A DNA stretch of 64,000 bases from Amycolatopsis eburnea (GCF_003937945.1 NZ_RSEC01000053.1:161034-225033), one strand, 5' to 3'; shown: positions 23,816 through 32,004, counted from the stretch's first letter. Program-made: numbers and translations. The notes: generated by a model from the sequence alone, not told the origin.

Positions 23816-24286
23816 CTACAGGCAGCCGATGGTTTCGCTCGCGAAGATCGCGGTGCTCAGCGTGCCGTCGTAGTCGATCCAGAGCCGCTCTTCGTTCCGG
23901 ACGCAGAGCCGTGTCTGCCGGGCGTTCGCGGAGTAGATCGTGCGCTGTTCACCGGCGTTCAGACGGATCGCGCCGCTGTCGTCGGTGTTGAACGGCCCGC
24001 CGTCGTAGGCGTAGTAGAGGTCCCAGTTGACGGTCCGCGCGCTCGTCGCCGTGTTGATCAGCCCGAGGTAGCCGAGCACGTTGCACTTCGTGCTGTCGCA
24101 GTTCCAGCGGAAGCAGACCTGGTAACGGATCTTGCCCCACGACGCCGTACCCGAGCACTTCGGCGACACGGCGGCCACCGCGGCGGGCCGGGCGGGAGCG
24201 GCGTGCGCCACGGTCGCGGAGAACAGCAGGCTGGGCGCGAAGGCCGTGCACAGCGACGTCAGCACCGCGAGAGTTCGCTTGAGCAT
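23816..24286 (-). CDS. Secreted cysteine-rich hypothetical protein
   Basis: 156 residues with a Sec signal peptide (MLKRTLAVLTSLCTAFAPSL... cleavage after AHA, about residue 29). The mature part has six cysteines (SPKC, YQVC, WNC, TKC, RLC, GCL), consistent with three disulphides in an extracellular beta-rich domain with many aromatic residues (YYAYDGGPF, LWIDYDG). No family recognised. It is convergent with the ROK gene, 1 base apart. Confidence 0.8.
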   Translation of the reverse strand: MLKRTLAVLTSLCTAFAPSLLFSATVAHAAPARPAAVAAVSPKCSGTASWGKIRYQVCFRWNCDSTKCNVLGYLGLINTATSARTVNWDLYYAYDGGPFNTDDSGAIRLNAGEQRTIYSANARQTRLCVRNEERLWIDYDGTLSTAIFASETIGCL

Positions 24287-24385
24287 CCGGGCTTCCCTTC
24301 GGAGGTGGATTTCGCCGCCCTCACGCCCCGGTGCCGACGCCGGTTTAACCGCCGCCGAGGCGTCACACGATCGGACCAGTGCCGG

Positions 24386-24841
24386 TCAGGCCGCGCGCCA
24401 GGCTTCGCCGCCGGTCGAGATCCGCCACGGCGTCAGCTTCAGCACGGTGATCTCCGGGTCGCGGAAGTCCTCGCCGCCGAGGATCTTCGGGTCGTAGCCC
24501 AGGGGTTCCGGTGCCGAGGCGAACCGGTCCCACAGGTCCTTGCGGCTCGCCTCGTCGTCGGCGAACTCCGCCCGGCACTCCGCGACGGCCACCTCGTGGG
24601 CCGGGTCCCAGTACGAGCACGACACCCACGGCGTCGCCGCCAGGTGCGCCACCTTCAGCGGGGTCGGCCGGGTGAACAGCCAGCCCGTCAGCGGGTCCGG
24701 CCGCCAGATCGGGTGCACCACCCGCGACCGCGGCCTGCCCCGGCGGTCGACGGTCGCCAGCGTGCACCAGACGATCCGGTGCGCCACGCGCACGAACGCT
24801 TCGGCCAGCGCGTCCGGCACCCTGCTAGATTCCACAACCAT
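24386..24841 (-). CDS. Pyridoxamine 5'-phosphate oxidase-like flavin/F420-binding protein
   Basis: 151 residues from the ATG at 24841. Split-barrel fold signatures: RIVWCTLATVDRRGRPRSRVVHPIWRPD, then GWLFTRPTPLKVAHLAATPWVSCSYWDP, and WRISTGGEAWRAA at the C terminus. Members bind FMN or F420 and oxidise/reduce small molecules. The start codon overlaps, on the opposite strand, the start codon of the MarR gene, in the centre of a shared palindrome. Extensions upstream into that gene are artefacts. Confidence 0.88.
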   Translation of the reverse strand: MVVESSRVPDALAEAFVRVAHRIVWCTLATVDRRGRPRSRVVHPIWRPDPLTGWLFTRPTPLKVAHLAATPWVSCSYWDPAHEVAVAECRAEFADDEASRKDLWDRFASAPEPLGYDPKILGGEDFRDPEITVLKLTPWRISTGGEAWRAA

Positions 24842-24858
24842 GGTTGTGCATCCTAGCA
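24823..24858. promoter_or_regulatory. Symmetric divergent operator with overlapping start codons
   Basis: The core CACAACCATGGTTGTG (24833-24848) is a perfect 16-bp palindrome. Outer half-sites TGCTAG (24823-24828) and CTAGCA (24853-24858) extend the symmetry to 36 bp. The central CATG holds both start codons. -10-like TAGATT (24826-24831, plus) and TAGGAT (24855-24850, minus) predict leaderless transcripts in both directions. Confidence 0.75.
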
Positions 24859-25316
24859 CCCTCGACCTCTCCCTGACCGCGCTCTTCGCGGGCTGGGCCA
24901 TGACCGACGAGGTCCAGCGGCGCCTCGCCGAGCAGGGTTTCGACGAGCTGCGGTTCAACGACGGCGTCGTCATCCAGCACGTCCTGGCGGCCCCGCTGTC
25001 GATCACCGCGCTGGCCGAGCGGATGGGCGTCACCCAGCAGGCGGCCTCGAAAGCCGTCGCGGATCTCGAACGCCGGAACCTGCTGCGGCGGGAACCGGCA
25101 CCGGACGACGCGCGCACGAAGCTGCTCCACCTGACCGCGCACGCGCTGGCCGCCGTGGAAGCGACGCGGGTGCTGCGACGAGAGCTGCAGGAGGAACTGG
25201 TCGCCGAGTACGGTGCCGACCGCGTCGGCGACGCCCGGGCGTTGCTGGCGTCGGTCATCGGCCGCTTCGGCGGCGAGGACGCGATCCGCGGGCGCCGGGT
25301 CCGGCCGCCCCGCTGA
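24840..25316 (+). CDS. MarR-family transcriptional regulator
   Basis: 158 residues from the ATG at 24840; the upstream frame is a shadow of the divergent gene. Winged helix: LSITALAERMGVTQQAASKAVADLERRNLLRREPAPDDARTKLLHLTAHALAAVE, with dimerisation helices at both ends. The 36-bp palindrome covering both start codons is the obvious operator. By analogy with other MarR pairs it should repress itself and the flavin-binding neighbour until a ligand binds. Confidence 0.92.
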   Translation: MVVHPSTLDLSLTALFAGWAMTDEVQRRLAEQGFDELRFNDGVVIQHVLAAPLSITALAERMGVTQQAASKAVADLERRNLLRREPAPDDARTKLLHLTAHALAAVEATRVLRRELQEELVAEYGADRVGDARALLASVIGRFGGEDAIRGRRVRPPR

Positions 25317-25333
25317 TTACCCCCGACGTAATC
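25315..25333. promoter_or_regulatory. Inverted repeat GATTAC-N7-GTAATC upstream of the SnoaL-like gene
   Basis: Perfect 6-bp arms. The left arm overlaps the MarR stop codon. Could be an operator for the next gene; short arms make this weak. Confidence 0.3.
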
Positions 25334-25367
25334 GACGCGGGCCGTGCCGGTGAGCAGGATCGGCGGC

Positions 25368-25685
25368 ATGAGCCGAACCAACCGCGAGATCGTCGCCGCC
25401 TGCTTCGAGGACCTGTTCGTGCACAAGGACTTCGACGCCGCGAAGGCCGCGCTGCACCCCGACTTCCGCACCCACAGCCCCGGCCTGCCCAACGGCCGGG
25501 AAGCGTTCACGGACGCCGTGAAGAACTCCCCGCTCGCGGGCGCGACCGCCGAGATCCGGCACGTGGTCGCCGAGGACGACCTCGTCGTGGTGCACCTGCA
25601 CGTGGCGGGCACCGCCGTCGTCGACATCCTGCGCGTCGAGGACGGCCTGCTCGTCGAGCACTGGGACGTGAAGCAGCCGCTCTAG
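25368..25685 (+). CDS. SnoaL-like polyketide-cyclase-fold protein
   Basis: 105 residues from ATG 25368. The sequence NREIVAACFEDLFVHKDFDAAKAALHPDFRTHSPGLPNGREAF and the ending VVDILRVEDGLLVEHWDVKQPL are classic for the SnoaL/NTF2 group that includes aldol cyclases and many stand-alone ester/epoxide-acting proteins. The activity is not predictable. The TAG stop lies inside the left arm of a large inverted repeat. Confidence 0.88.
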   Translation: MSRTNREIVAACFEDLFVHKDFDAAKAALHPDFRTHSPGLPNGREAFTDAVKNSPLAGATAEIRHVVAEDDLVVVHLHVAGTAVVDILRVEDGLLVEHWDVKQPL

Positions 25686-25849
25686 TGTCGTGCGTCCGAG
25701 GTTCGTTGACAGCGCCCCGGCAATGCACCCCAATGTGGCGTTGGTTGCGTTCAACGCACCGAACGCCACATTGGGTGCACTGGACGCACCGAACGCCACA
25801 TTGGGGCACTCAGCCCGGCTGTGAAACGACTTGCGACGCGCGACACTAG
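25682..25849. repeat. 168-bp intergenic inverted-repeat element containing both stop codons
   Basis: Outer arms 25682-25694 and 25837-25849 pair over 13 bp with one mismatch. They contain the TAG stop of the SnoaL-like gene (25683-25685) and the TAG stop of the convergent thioesterase (25846-25848). Inside are three copies (one inverted) of a unit around CACCGAACGCCACATTGGG, two of which form a long hairpin. The CCACATTGGGGC core also occurs at about 21039-21050. Confidence 0.8.
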
Positions 25850-26352
25850 CGGGTGATCGCGCAGGTTCCCGACGCCGTCGCCAGCAGCTTGCCCTCGGCG
25901 TCGCGGATCTCCCCCTCGGCGAACGCGATCCGCGACCCCTCCTTCACCACGCGGCCGACGGCCCGGATCTCGCCGCGGCCCGCGTGGATCGCGCGCAGGT
26001 AGCTCACCTTCAGCTCCACCGACGCGTAGCCGACGCCGGCCGGCAACGTCGTGTGGACCGCGCAGCCGACGACCGAGTCGAGCATCGTGGCCGCCACGCC
26101 GCCGTGGACCATGCCGATCGGGTTGTACAGCGACTCGTCCGGCTCGGCGACGGCCTCGACCTCGCCGGGCTCGATGCGCTCCCAGCGCAGGCCGAAGTGG
26201 GCGGCGATCGGCGGGCCCGGGATGCGGCCGTCCTTGATGGCCGTCAGGTACTCCAGGCCGGACATGCTCGCGCCGAGCCGGGCGGTGGGCAGCGGGTCCT
26301 GCCAGGTGATGGTCTTCAAGCGGGTACCCGCTTCGGCGGCGACGTCGGTCAT
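25846..26352 (-). CDS. PaaI-family hotdog thioesterase
   Basis: 168 residues. The hotdog-fold motif NPIGMVHGGVAATMLDSVVGCAVHTTLP carries the HGG and catalytic acidic residue of PaaI-type thioesterases, and VELKVSYLRAIHAGRGEIRAVGRVVKEGSRIAFAEGEIRDAEGKLLA the rest of the sheet. It hydrolyses acyl- or aryl-CoA esters. An 18-bp inverted repeat overlaps its promoter, suggesting TetR-type control. Confidence 0.92.
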   Translation of the reverse strand: MTDVAAEAGTRLKTITWQDPLPTARLGASMSGLEYLTAIKDGRIPGPPIAAHFGLRWERIEPGEVEAVAEPDESLYNPIGMVHGGVAATMLDSVVGCAVHTTLPAGVGYASVELKVSYLRAIHAGRGEIRAVGRVVKEGSRIAFAEGEIRDAEGKLLATASGTCAITR

Positions 26353-26366
26353 TCCGGGCTCCTCGA

Positions 26367-26384
26367 TTATGACAGGTGTCTTAA
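26367..26384. promoter_or_regulatory. TetR-type operator candidate before the thioesterase gene
   Basis: TTATGACA-GG-TGTCTTAA, symmetric as TTAnGACA/TGTCnTAA, 15 bases before the start codon. On the minus strand it includes a CATAAT -10-like hexamer. Confidence 0.5.
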
Positions 26385-26476
26385 TCGCAGCTTCGCCCGG
26401 CGCCGGGACGGCGTCAAGCGCGGCGTGAGCCAGGCCACCGGTGGTCCGGCCGTGGCGCGGGTGGAATCATCCGGGG

Positions 26477-26845
26477 GTGAGCACCGAGCGCAAGCTGATC
26501 GACCCGGAGCGCGTCTCGGCGGCGGTCGACGGGCTCGGCGACCGCGCCGTCATCGACGAATGGGCCCGGCGCTTCTCCGTGGTCGCCGACCCGTCCCGGC
26601 TGGCCCTGCTGGTCTCCATCCACTACGCGCGCGAGATCAGCGTCACCGACCTCGCCGCCGCCACCGGCATGACCGACACCGCCGTGTCGCAGGCCCTGCG
26701 GCTGCTGCGGGCCCACGGCCTGGTCACGCCGCAGCGCTCCGGCCGCGTCGTGCGCTACCGGCTTGCCGACGCGACCGTGCACGAACTCATCCACCACGTC
26801 CGGCCGCACCCCGAACATCCCGCGAACGGCGACGAGGACCGGTAG
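26477..26845 (+). CDS. ArsR/SmtB-family regulator
   Basis: 122 residues from GTG 26477. Winged helix: VVADPSRLALLVSIHYAREISVTDLAAATGMTDTAVSQALRLLRAHGLVTPQRSGRVVRYRLAD. There is no cysteine at all, so arsenic/cadmium sites of the ELCVCDL type are excluded. The last helix, DATVHELIHHVRPHPEH, is rich in His and Asp, like the alpha-5 zinc/nickel/cobalt site of CzrA/NmtR. A His-based metal sensor is therefore likely. The HAD phosphatase gene follows after 9 bases. Confidence 0.88.
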   Translation: MSTERKLIDPERVSAAVDGLGDRAVIDEWARRFSVVADPSRLALLVSIHYAREISVTDLAAATGMTDTAVSQALRLLRAHGLVTPQRSGRVVRYRLADATVHELIHHVRPHPEHPANGDEDR

Positions 26846-26854
26846 CGTGCGGGC

Positions 26855-27586
26855 ATGACGGGATTGCCGGAAGCCATCACCGCCTGCCTGTTCGACCTCG
26901 ACGGAGTGCTGACCGGGACGGCGATTCTCCACCGCGAAGCCTGGAAACGGACATTCGACGAATTCCTGCGCGCCCGCGACGGCGCCGGGTTCGCCGAGTT
27001 CACCGACCTCGACTACGCGGCCTTTGTGGACGGCCGCCCCCGCGCCGACGGTGTGCGGGAGTTCCTGCGGTCACGCAACATCGAGCTGCCCGAGGGCACC
27101 CCGGACGACCCGCCGGACGCCCCCACGGTCAACGGCGTCGGCAACCGCAAGAACGACCTGGTCCTCAAGATCATCGACGAGCGCGGCGTGAGCCCCTACC
27201 CCGGCTCGATCCGGTACCTCGAAGCGGTCAGGGCCGCCGGGCTGCGGATCGCCGTCGTGACGTCCTCGGCGAACGGCGCCAAGGTCCTCGACGCCGGCGA
27301 CCTGAGCAAGTACGTCGAGGCCCGCGTCGACGGCCTCGTCATCCGCGACCGGCACCTCAAGGGCAAGCCCGCGCCCGACTCGTTCCTGGCCGGCGCCGCG
27401 GCGCTCGGCGTCGAGCCCGCGCACGCGGCCGTCTTCGAGGACGCCCAATCCGGTGTCCAGGCCGGGAAAGCCGGCGGCTTCGGGTACGTCGTGGGCGTGA
27501 ACCGGGCCGACCAGGCCGCCGCACTGAAGGCCCACGGGGCCGACATCGTCGTCGACGACCTCGCCGACCTGCTGGAGGACCGATGA
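26855..27586 (+). CDS. HAD hydrolase, beta-phosphoglucomutase type
   Basis: 243 residues. HAD motif I is CLFDLDGVLTGT, motif II VVTSSANGAK, motif III the Lys in LKGKPAPDSF, and motif IV VFEDAQSGVQAGKAGGFGYVVGV. The cap domain (REAWKRTFDEFLRARDG... RKNDLVLKIIDERGV) fits the beta-phosphoglucomutase subgroup of mycobacterial Rv3400 type. It would convert beta-glucose 1-phosphate to glucose 6-phosphate, which matches the overlapping GH65 phosphorylase downstream (ATGA). Confidence 0.93.
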   Translation: MTGLPEAITACLFDLDGVLTGTAILHREAWKRTFDEFLRARDGAGFAEFTDLDYAAFVDGRPRADGVREFLRSRNIELPEGTPDDPPDAPTVNGVGNRKNDLVLKIIDERGVSPYPGSIRYLEAVRAAGLRIAVVTSSANGAKVLDAGDLSKYVEARVDGLVIRDRHLKGKPAPDSFLAGAAALGVEPAHAAVFEDAQSGVQAGKAGGFGYVVGVNRADQAAALKAHGADIVVDDLADLLEDR

Positions 27587-29988
27587 CCGACGAACCCCGC
27601 GGCTACGAGTGCGCCCCGTGGGAGCTGCGCTGGCGCGGCATGGACGTCGACGCCCTGCAGCGCACCGAATCGGCGTTCGCGGTGTCCAACGGCCACATCG
27701 GGCTGCGCGGCACCCTCGAAGAGGCCGAGCCGCGCGGGCTGCCCGGCACCTACCTCAACGGGTTCTACGAGCAGCACGAACTCCCCTACGCCGAAGCCGG
27801 GTACGGCTACCCCGAAGAGGGCCAGACCGTCGTCAACGTGACCGACGGCAAGATCATCCGGCTGCTGGTCGAGGACGAGCCGCTGGACATGCGCTACGGC
27901 GCGGCCACCAAGCACGACCGCGTGCTCGACTTCCGCAAGGGCACGCTCAGCCGCAGCACCGAGTGGTCGTCGCCGACCGGGCGGCGGGTCCGCGTGCGCA
28001 CCGAGCGCCTGGTTTCCTTCACCCAGCGCGCGATCGCCGCCATCCGCTACGAGGTCGAGCCGCTCGACGAGGACCTCCAGCTGGTCGTGCAGTCCGACCT
28101 GCTGGCCAACGAGCCGATCGAATCCGACACCAGCGACCCGCGGGTGGCCGCCGCGCTGAACTCTCCACTGGTCGGCGAGTTCCACCGCGCGTCGGAGTAC
28201 AACGCCGTGCTGGTGCACCAGACCCGCCGGTCCGGGCTGCGGATGGCCGCGGCGATGGACCACAAGATCGAGGTGGACGACGGCATCCGCGCCCGCATCC
28301 ACTCCGAGGAGGACCTCGCCCGGCTCACCGTCGCGGTCGACGTCCCCAAGGGCGGCCGGCTCCGCATCACCAAGTTCCTCGCCTACGGCTGGTCGGCGCA
28401 GCGCTCGGTGCCGGCGCTGCGGTCGCAGGTGGAGGCGGCGCTGGCGGGGGCGCGCCAGACCGGCTGGAAGGGCCTGATCACCGAGCAGCGCCAGTTCCTC
28501 GACGACTACTGGGCCACCTCCGACATCGAGATCGAGGGCGATCCCGAGCTGCAGCAGGCCGTCCGCTTCGCGCTCTTCCACCTCCTGCAGGCCGGGGCCC
28601 GCGGCGAGAGCCGCGCGATCGCGGGCAAGGGGCTGACCGGCCCGGGCTACGACGGGCACGCGTTCTGGGACACCGAATCCTTCGTCCTGCCGGTGCTCAC
28701 CTACACCATCCCGGACGCGGCGCGCGACGCGCTGCGCTGGCGGCACTCCACAATGGACAAGGCGCGGGAACGCGCGCACCAGCTGGGGTTGCGCGGCGCG
28801 GCGTTCCCGTGGCGCTCGATCAACGGCGCGGAGTGCTCGGCGTACTGGCCGGCCGGCACGGCGGCGTTCCACGTCAGCGCGGACATCGCCGACGCCGTGC
28901 TGCGCTACCTCAACGCGACCGGCGACGAGGAGTTCGAGCGCGACTACGGCACCGAGCTGCTGCTGGAGACCGCGCGGCTGTGGGCGTCGCTGGGCCACCA
29001 CGACCGGCACGGGACGTTCCGCATCGACGGCGTCACCGGCCCGGACGAGTACTCGGCGGTGGCGGACAACAACGTCTACACGAACCTGATGGCGCGCCGG
29101 AACCTGCTGGCGGCGGCGGACTCCTGCGAACGGCAGCCGGAGGTGGCCGCGCACTTCGGCGTCGACACCGTCGAGCTGGACTCGTGGCGCGCGGCCGCGG
29201 CGGCGATGCACCTGCCCTACGACGCGGAACTCGGCGTGCACCCGCAGTCGGAGGGGTTCCTCGACCACGACGAGTGGGACTACGAGAACACCGACCCGGC
29301 GCACTACCCGCTGCTGCTGCACTATCCGTACTTCGACCTCTACCGCAAGCAGGTCGTGAAGCAGGCGGACCTGGTGCTGGCGCTGCACCTGTGCGGCGAC
29401 TCGTTCAGCCCCGAGGAGAAGGCGCGCAACTTCGCCTACTACGAAGCGAGGACCGTGCGGGACTCCTCGCTGTCGGCGGGCACGCAGGCCGTCATCGCGG
29501 CCGAGGTCGGGCACCTCGAGCTGGCCTACGACTACCTCGCCGAAGCCGCGCTGACCGACCTGCACGACGTGCACAACAACGTGCGCAACGGCCTGCACAT
29601 GGCGTCGCTCGCGGGGGCGTGGCAGGGCGCGGTGGCCGGGTTCGGCGGGCTGCGCGACCACGGCGGGACGCTGGCGTTCTCCCCGCGGCTGCCGGAGCAG
29701 CTGGGCCGGCTCACCTTCCGGCTGATGTTCCGCGGCACGCGGTTCCAGGTCGAGATCGACCCCGACCAGGTCACCTACCACGTGCTCGACGGTGAGCCGC
29801 TGGAAGTGCTGCACCACGGCGAGCGCATCACGCTCACGGCGGAGCCGCAGCGGTTCCCCATCCCGAAGATCGACGCGGGCGAACCGCCGAAGCAGCCTCC
29901 GGGGCGCGCCCCGATGCGGCGTGACTCGGAAATGGTGCGCCAGTACGCGGAACCGGCCAACCCGATCAGCGAGGTCTACACCGACTGA
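27583..29988 (+). CDS. Glycoside hydrolase family 65 disaccharide phosphorylase
   Basis: 801 residues from ATG 27583, which overlaps the previous stop. The N-terminal beta-sandwich (ESAFAVSNGHIGLRGTLEEAEPRGLPGTYLNGFYE) and the (alpha/alpha)6 barrel are typical of GH65. The general acid glutamate is E489 in GVTGPDEYSAVADNNVYTN, and HYPYFDLYRKQVVKQADLVLAL is the phosphate-side segment. It splits an alpha-glucoside (maltose, trehalose or kojibiose type) with phosphate to give beta-glucose 1-phosphate, used by the upstream mutase. The pair equals mycobacterial Rv3400-Rv3401. The exact disaccharide is not decidable by eye. Confidence 0.93.
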   Translation: MTDEPRGYECAPWELRWRGMDVDALQRTESAFAVSNGHIGLRGTLEEAEPRGLPGTYLNGFYEQHELPYAEAGYGYPEEGQTVVNVTDGKIIRLLVEDEPLDMRYGAATKHDRVLDFRKGTLSRSTEWSSPTGRRVRVRTERLVSFTQRAIAAIRYEVEPLDEDLQLVVQSDLLANEPIESDTSDPRVAAALNSPLVGEFHRASEYNAVLVHQTRRSGLRMAAAMDHKIEVDDGIRARIHSEEDLARLTVAVDVPKGGRLRITKFLAYGWSAQRSVPALRSQVEAALAGARQTGWKGLITEQRQFLDDYWATSDIEIEGDPELQQAVRFALFHLLQAGARGESRAIAGKGLTGPGYDGHAFWDTESFVLPVLTYTIPDAARDALRWRHSTMDKARERAHQLGLRGAAFPWRSINGAECSAYWPAGTAAFHVSADIADAVLRYLNATGDEEFERDYGTELLLETARLWASLGHHDRHGTFRIDGVTGPDEYSAVADNNVYTNLMARRNLLAAADSCERQPEVAAHFGVDTVELDSWRAAAAAMHLPYDAELGVHPQSEGFLDHDEWDYENTDPAHYPLLLHYPYFDLYRKQVVKQADLVLALHLCGDSFSPEEKARNFAYYEARTVRDSSLSAGTQAVIAAEVGHLELAYDYLAEAALTDLHDVHNNVRNGLHMASLAGAWQGAVAGFGGLRDHGGTLAFSPRLPEQLGRLTFRLMFRGTRFQVEIDPDQVTYHVLDGEPLEVLHHGERITLTAEPQRFPIPKIDAGEPPKQPPGRAPMRRDSEMVRQYAEPANPISEVYTD

Positions 29989-29989
29989 G

Positions 29990-30172
29990 CTACTCCGGGA
30001 GGTCGCCGAGGGCGTCCCGGCCGGGCGGGGCCGGGACTTCTTCGGTCCCGCCCGGGTTCACGTCCGGGTCGGGTGCGGTCGGCACGTCGTGCGTCAGGCT
30101 GCCCGGCGTCGGCAGCTTCGGGAGTTCTTCGTCTTCGTCGTCGCGGCCGTGGACGCGCTGCTGTTCGCTCAT
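29990..30172 (-). CDS. Small acidic hypothetical protein
   Basis: 60 residues from ATG 30172 (MSEQQRVHGRDDEDEELP), rich in Pro, Asp and Glu, with no hydrophobic core and therefore probably disordered. It ends 2 bases after the GH65 stop on the opposite strand. Located 41 bases downstream of the Ppx/GppA gene, so likely the last gene of that transcript. No family recognised. Confidence 0.6.
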   Translation of the reverse strand: MSEQQRVHGRDDEDEELPKLPTPGSLTHDVPTAPDPDVNPGGTEEVPAPPGRDALGDLPE

Positions 30173-30213
30173 GGTTTCCGGGATACCCGGTTTTCCCGGT
30201 CCCGGCCAGGGGT

Positions 30214-31167
30214 TCACGCCGCCCGGTCGGCCGCGGCCGCCTTTGCCTTGTCCTGGAGGGTGAGCAGCAGGCCGTCGCGGGTCGACCACGGGCAGATCGC
30301 GACCTTGCCGCCGGCGACCGTCAGCAGCGCCTCCGCCACGATCGCGCCGGCCAGCGCCTGGTGGGCGCGGCTGCGCGAAATGCCCGGCAGCTCGGCCCGC
30401 TTCGACGGCGGCAGCGCGGCGAGCCGCGGGATCCAGGCCCGCAGGTCGTCGAGCCGCAGCTCCCGGCACTTCCCGGGCCGGGCACCGGCCAGCCGGGCGA
30501 GCTGCTGCAGCACCTTCGAGCAGCCGACGACGCGCGGATCGTCGACGCCGGCCGCGCCGAGCGTGGTGGTCACGACGTCGAGCGCGTGCGTGCGCAGCGC
30601 CTTGACCTGCTTGGTCGACACGCGCTCGGACGGCAGCCAGTCCCGCGTCATCGACCGGGCGCCCAGCGGCAGCGAGCGCGCGAACGTGGCCCGCTCGCCG
30701 CAGCCGGCGGCCAGCTCGACCGTGCCGCCGCCGATGTCGAGCACCAGCAGCGGCCCGGCGTTCGCGCCGTACCAGCGGCGGGCGGCCAGGTAGGCGAGCC
30801 CGGCTTCGGCCGGCCCGGAGAGGAACCGCAGCTCGACCCCGGTTTCCCCGGCCACGTGCCGGACGACGTCGGCGGAGTTGGCCGCGTCGCGGATCGAGGA
30901 CGTCGCGAGCGGGTAGACGCCGTGGACGCCGTGGCGGTAAGCGGTGCTCATCCCGGCGGCGACGGCCGTGGTGACGGCGGCCACGCCCCGGTCGGTGAGC
31001 CGGCCGCGGTCGTCGAGCTCGCGGTCGAGGCGCAGCCGCGTCTGGTGGTTCAGCACCGGCTCCCGCGGTGACCCGGCGACGGGCACCACCACGAGCCGGG
31101 CACTGAACGAACCGACGTCCAGCACGCCCACCGCGGGCTCTTCGATTTTTCGCACGATCCGGCGCAC
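30214..31167 (-). CDS. Ppx/GppA phosphatase-family protein
   Basis: About 317 residues with the start set at GTG 31167; GTG 31155 is the alternative. The ASKHA fold shows the phosphate 1 loop VGVLDVGSFSARLVVV, SSIRDAAN, and phosphate 2 loop LLVLDIGGGTVELAAG, with FLSGPAEAGLAYLAARRWYG between. This is the single-domain actinobacterial form of exopolyphosphatase/pppGpp phosphohydrolase. It acts on polyphosphate or pppGpp in the cytoplasm. The usual DxGSNS reads DVGSFS here, a conservative change also seen in the actinobacterial group. Confidence 0.9.
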   Translation of the reverse strand: MRRIVRKIEEPAVGVLDVGSFSARLVVVPVAGSPREPVLNHQTRLRLDRELDDRGRLTDRGVAAVTTAVAAGMSTAYRHGVHGVYPLATSSIRDAANSADVVRHVAGETGVELRFLSGPAEAGLAYLAARRWYGANAGPLLVLDIGGGTVELAAGCGERATFARSLPLGARSMTRDWLPSERVSTKQVKALRTHALDVVTTTLGAAGVDDPRVVGCSKVLQQLARLAGARPGKCRELRLDDLRAWIPRLAALPPSKRAELPGISRSRAHQALAGAIVAEALLTVAGGKVAICPWSTRDGLLLTLQDKAKAAAADRAA

Positions 31168-31398
31168 CTCGCTTCCGCCTGCCGAATATCCCCAGCGCGG
31201 GTGGTTGAAACCAGCAATGATGTCGGATCTCACCTCCCGCCGCCGGGGGTTTCACGAGATTGGACCCTCCGGCGGTGTGTTCTTGACGCGATGGTCACAG
31301 CGAGATAACCCGAACGAGTGAATTGGACACGATTCGGTAACGCCGGAGGCCGGAGCCGCGATCCCCCGGACATCAGCACCGGTGTGGAGCAGGGAAAA

Positions 31399-32004
31399 GT
31401 GACCGAACGGCCCGAGCGGCGATCCGAGCTCGCCCGGCCGGCCGCGGCCGTGCTCGCGGTCGTGGCCGGGCTCGGCTGCGTCCTCCTCGGCGTGACGTCG
31501 GTCCTCGCCCCGGCCACGGCGGTTCCGACCGGAGCGGCGGCTCCCCTGCCGTCCCTCGGCGCGCCGGCCTCGCTGCGCATCCCGGAGCTCGGCTTGGCGC
31601 TGGACCACGTGCTGGCCTTGGGGCACGTCGGCGGCCGGCGCGCGCAGCCGGGCACGGCACTCGGCGTCGGCTGGTTCGCGGACGGCCCGGCCCCGGGCGC
31701 GCCCGGCGTCGCGGTGCTGTCCGGCCACGCCGGCTTCGGCTACTCGGCCGGCGCGTTCGCCCGGATTTCGGCCCTCCGCCCGGGCGCGTCGATCACGGTC
31801 CGCGACTTCGACGGGCACGAGTCCCGCTTCGCGGTCGTGCGGACGGCGCTGTTCCCGCCGAACGAACCGGACGCCGCGCTGGTGGCGCCCGAGGGCGCGG
31901 GCCCGCAGCTGCGCCTGATCACCAGCGACGGCGTGTACGACGGCGCGGGTTTCAGCGGCGCGCGGGTCGCGGTGTACGCGACCCCCGCCGCCTCGAATCC
32001 CTAG
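31399..32004 (+). CDS. Class F sortase-like protein with catalytic Cys replaced by Ser
   Basis: 201 residues from GTG 31399. One N-terminal membrane anchor (AAAVLAVVAGLGCVLLGVTSVLA) is followed by the sortase beta-barrel (LRIPELGLALDHVLALG, GVAVLSGHAGFGYSAGAFARISALRPGASITVRDFDG). The catalytic His is present (SGH). The strand that should read LVTC..G reads LRLITSDGVYDG, codon AGC, so the nucleophilic Cys is Ser. Arg remains possible in GARVAVYA. The protein is either an inactive pseudo-sortase or an altered enzyme. The 3' end overlaps the convergent LLM gene by 4 bases. The 231 bases upstream hold no other gene. Confidence 0.85.
   Translation: MTERPERRSELARPAAAVLAVVAGLGCVLLGVTSVLAPATAVPTGAAAPLPSLGAPASLRIPELGLALDHVLALGHVGGRRAQPGTALGVGWFADGPAPGAPGVAVLSGHAGFGYSAGAFARISALRPGASITVRDFDGHESRFAVVRTALFPPNEPDAALVAPEGAGPQLRLITSDGVYDGAGFSGARVAVYATPAASNP

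Noticed and set aside
25831..27582. N-terminal half of a 1385-codon frame ahead of the GH65 gene
   Set aside because: It runs antisense through the thioesterase and out of frame through ArsR and HAD genes; the GH65 protein starts at 27583 with an ATGA overlap.
31168..31398. Extra gene or promoter between Ppx and the sortase
   Set aside because: No convincing reading frame; TTGACG at 31283 has only a poor -10 at 17 bp, so no promoter is claimed.
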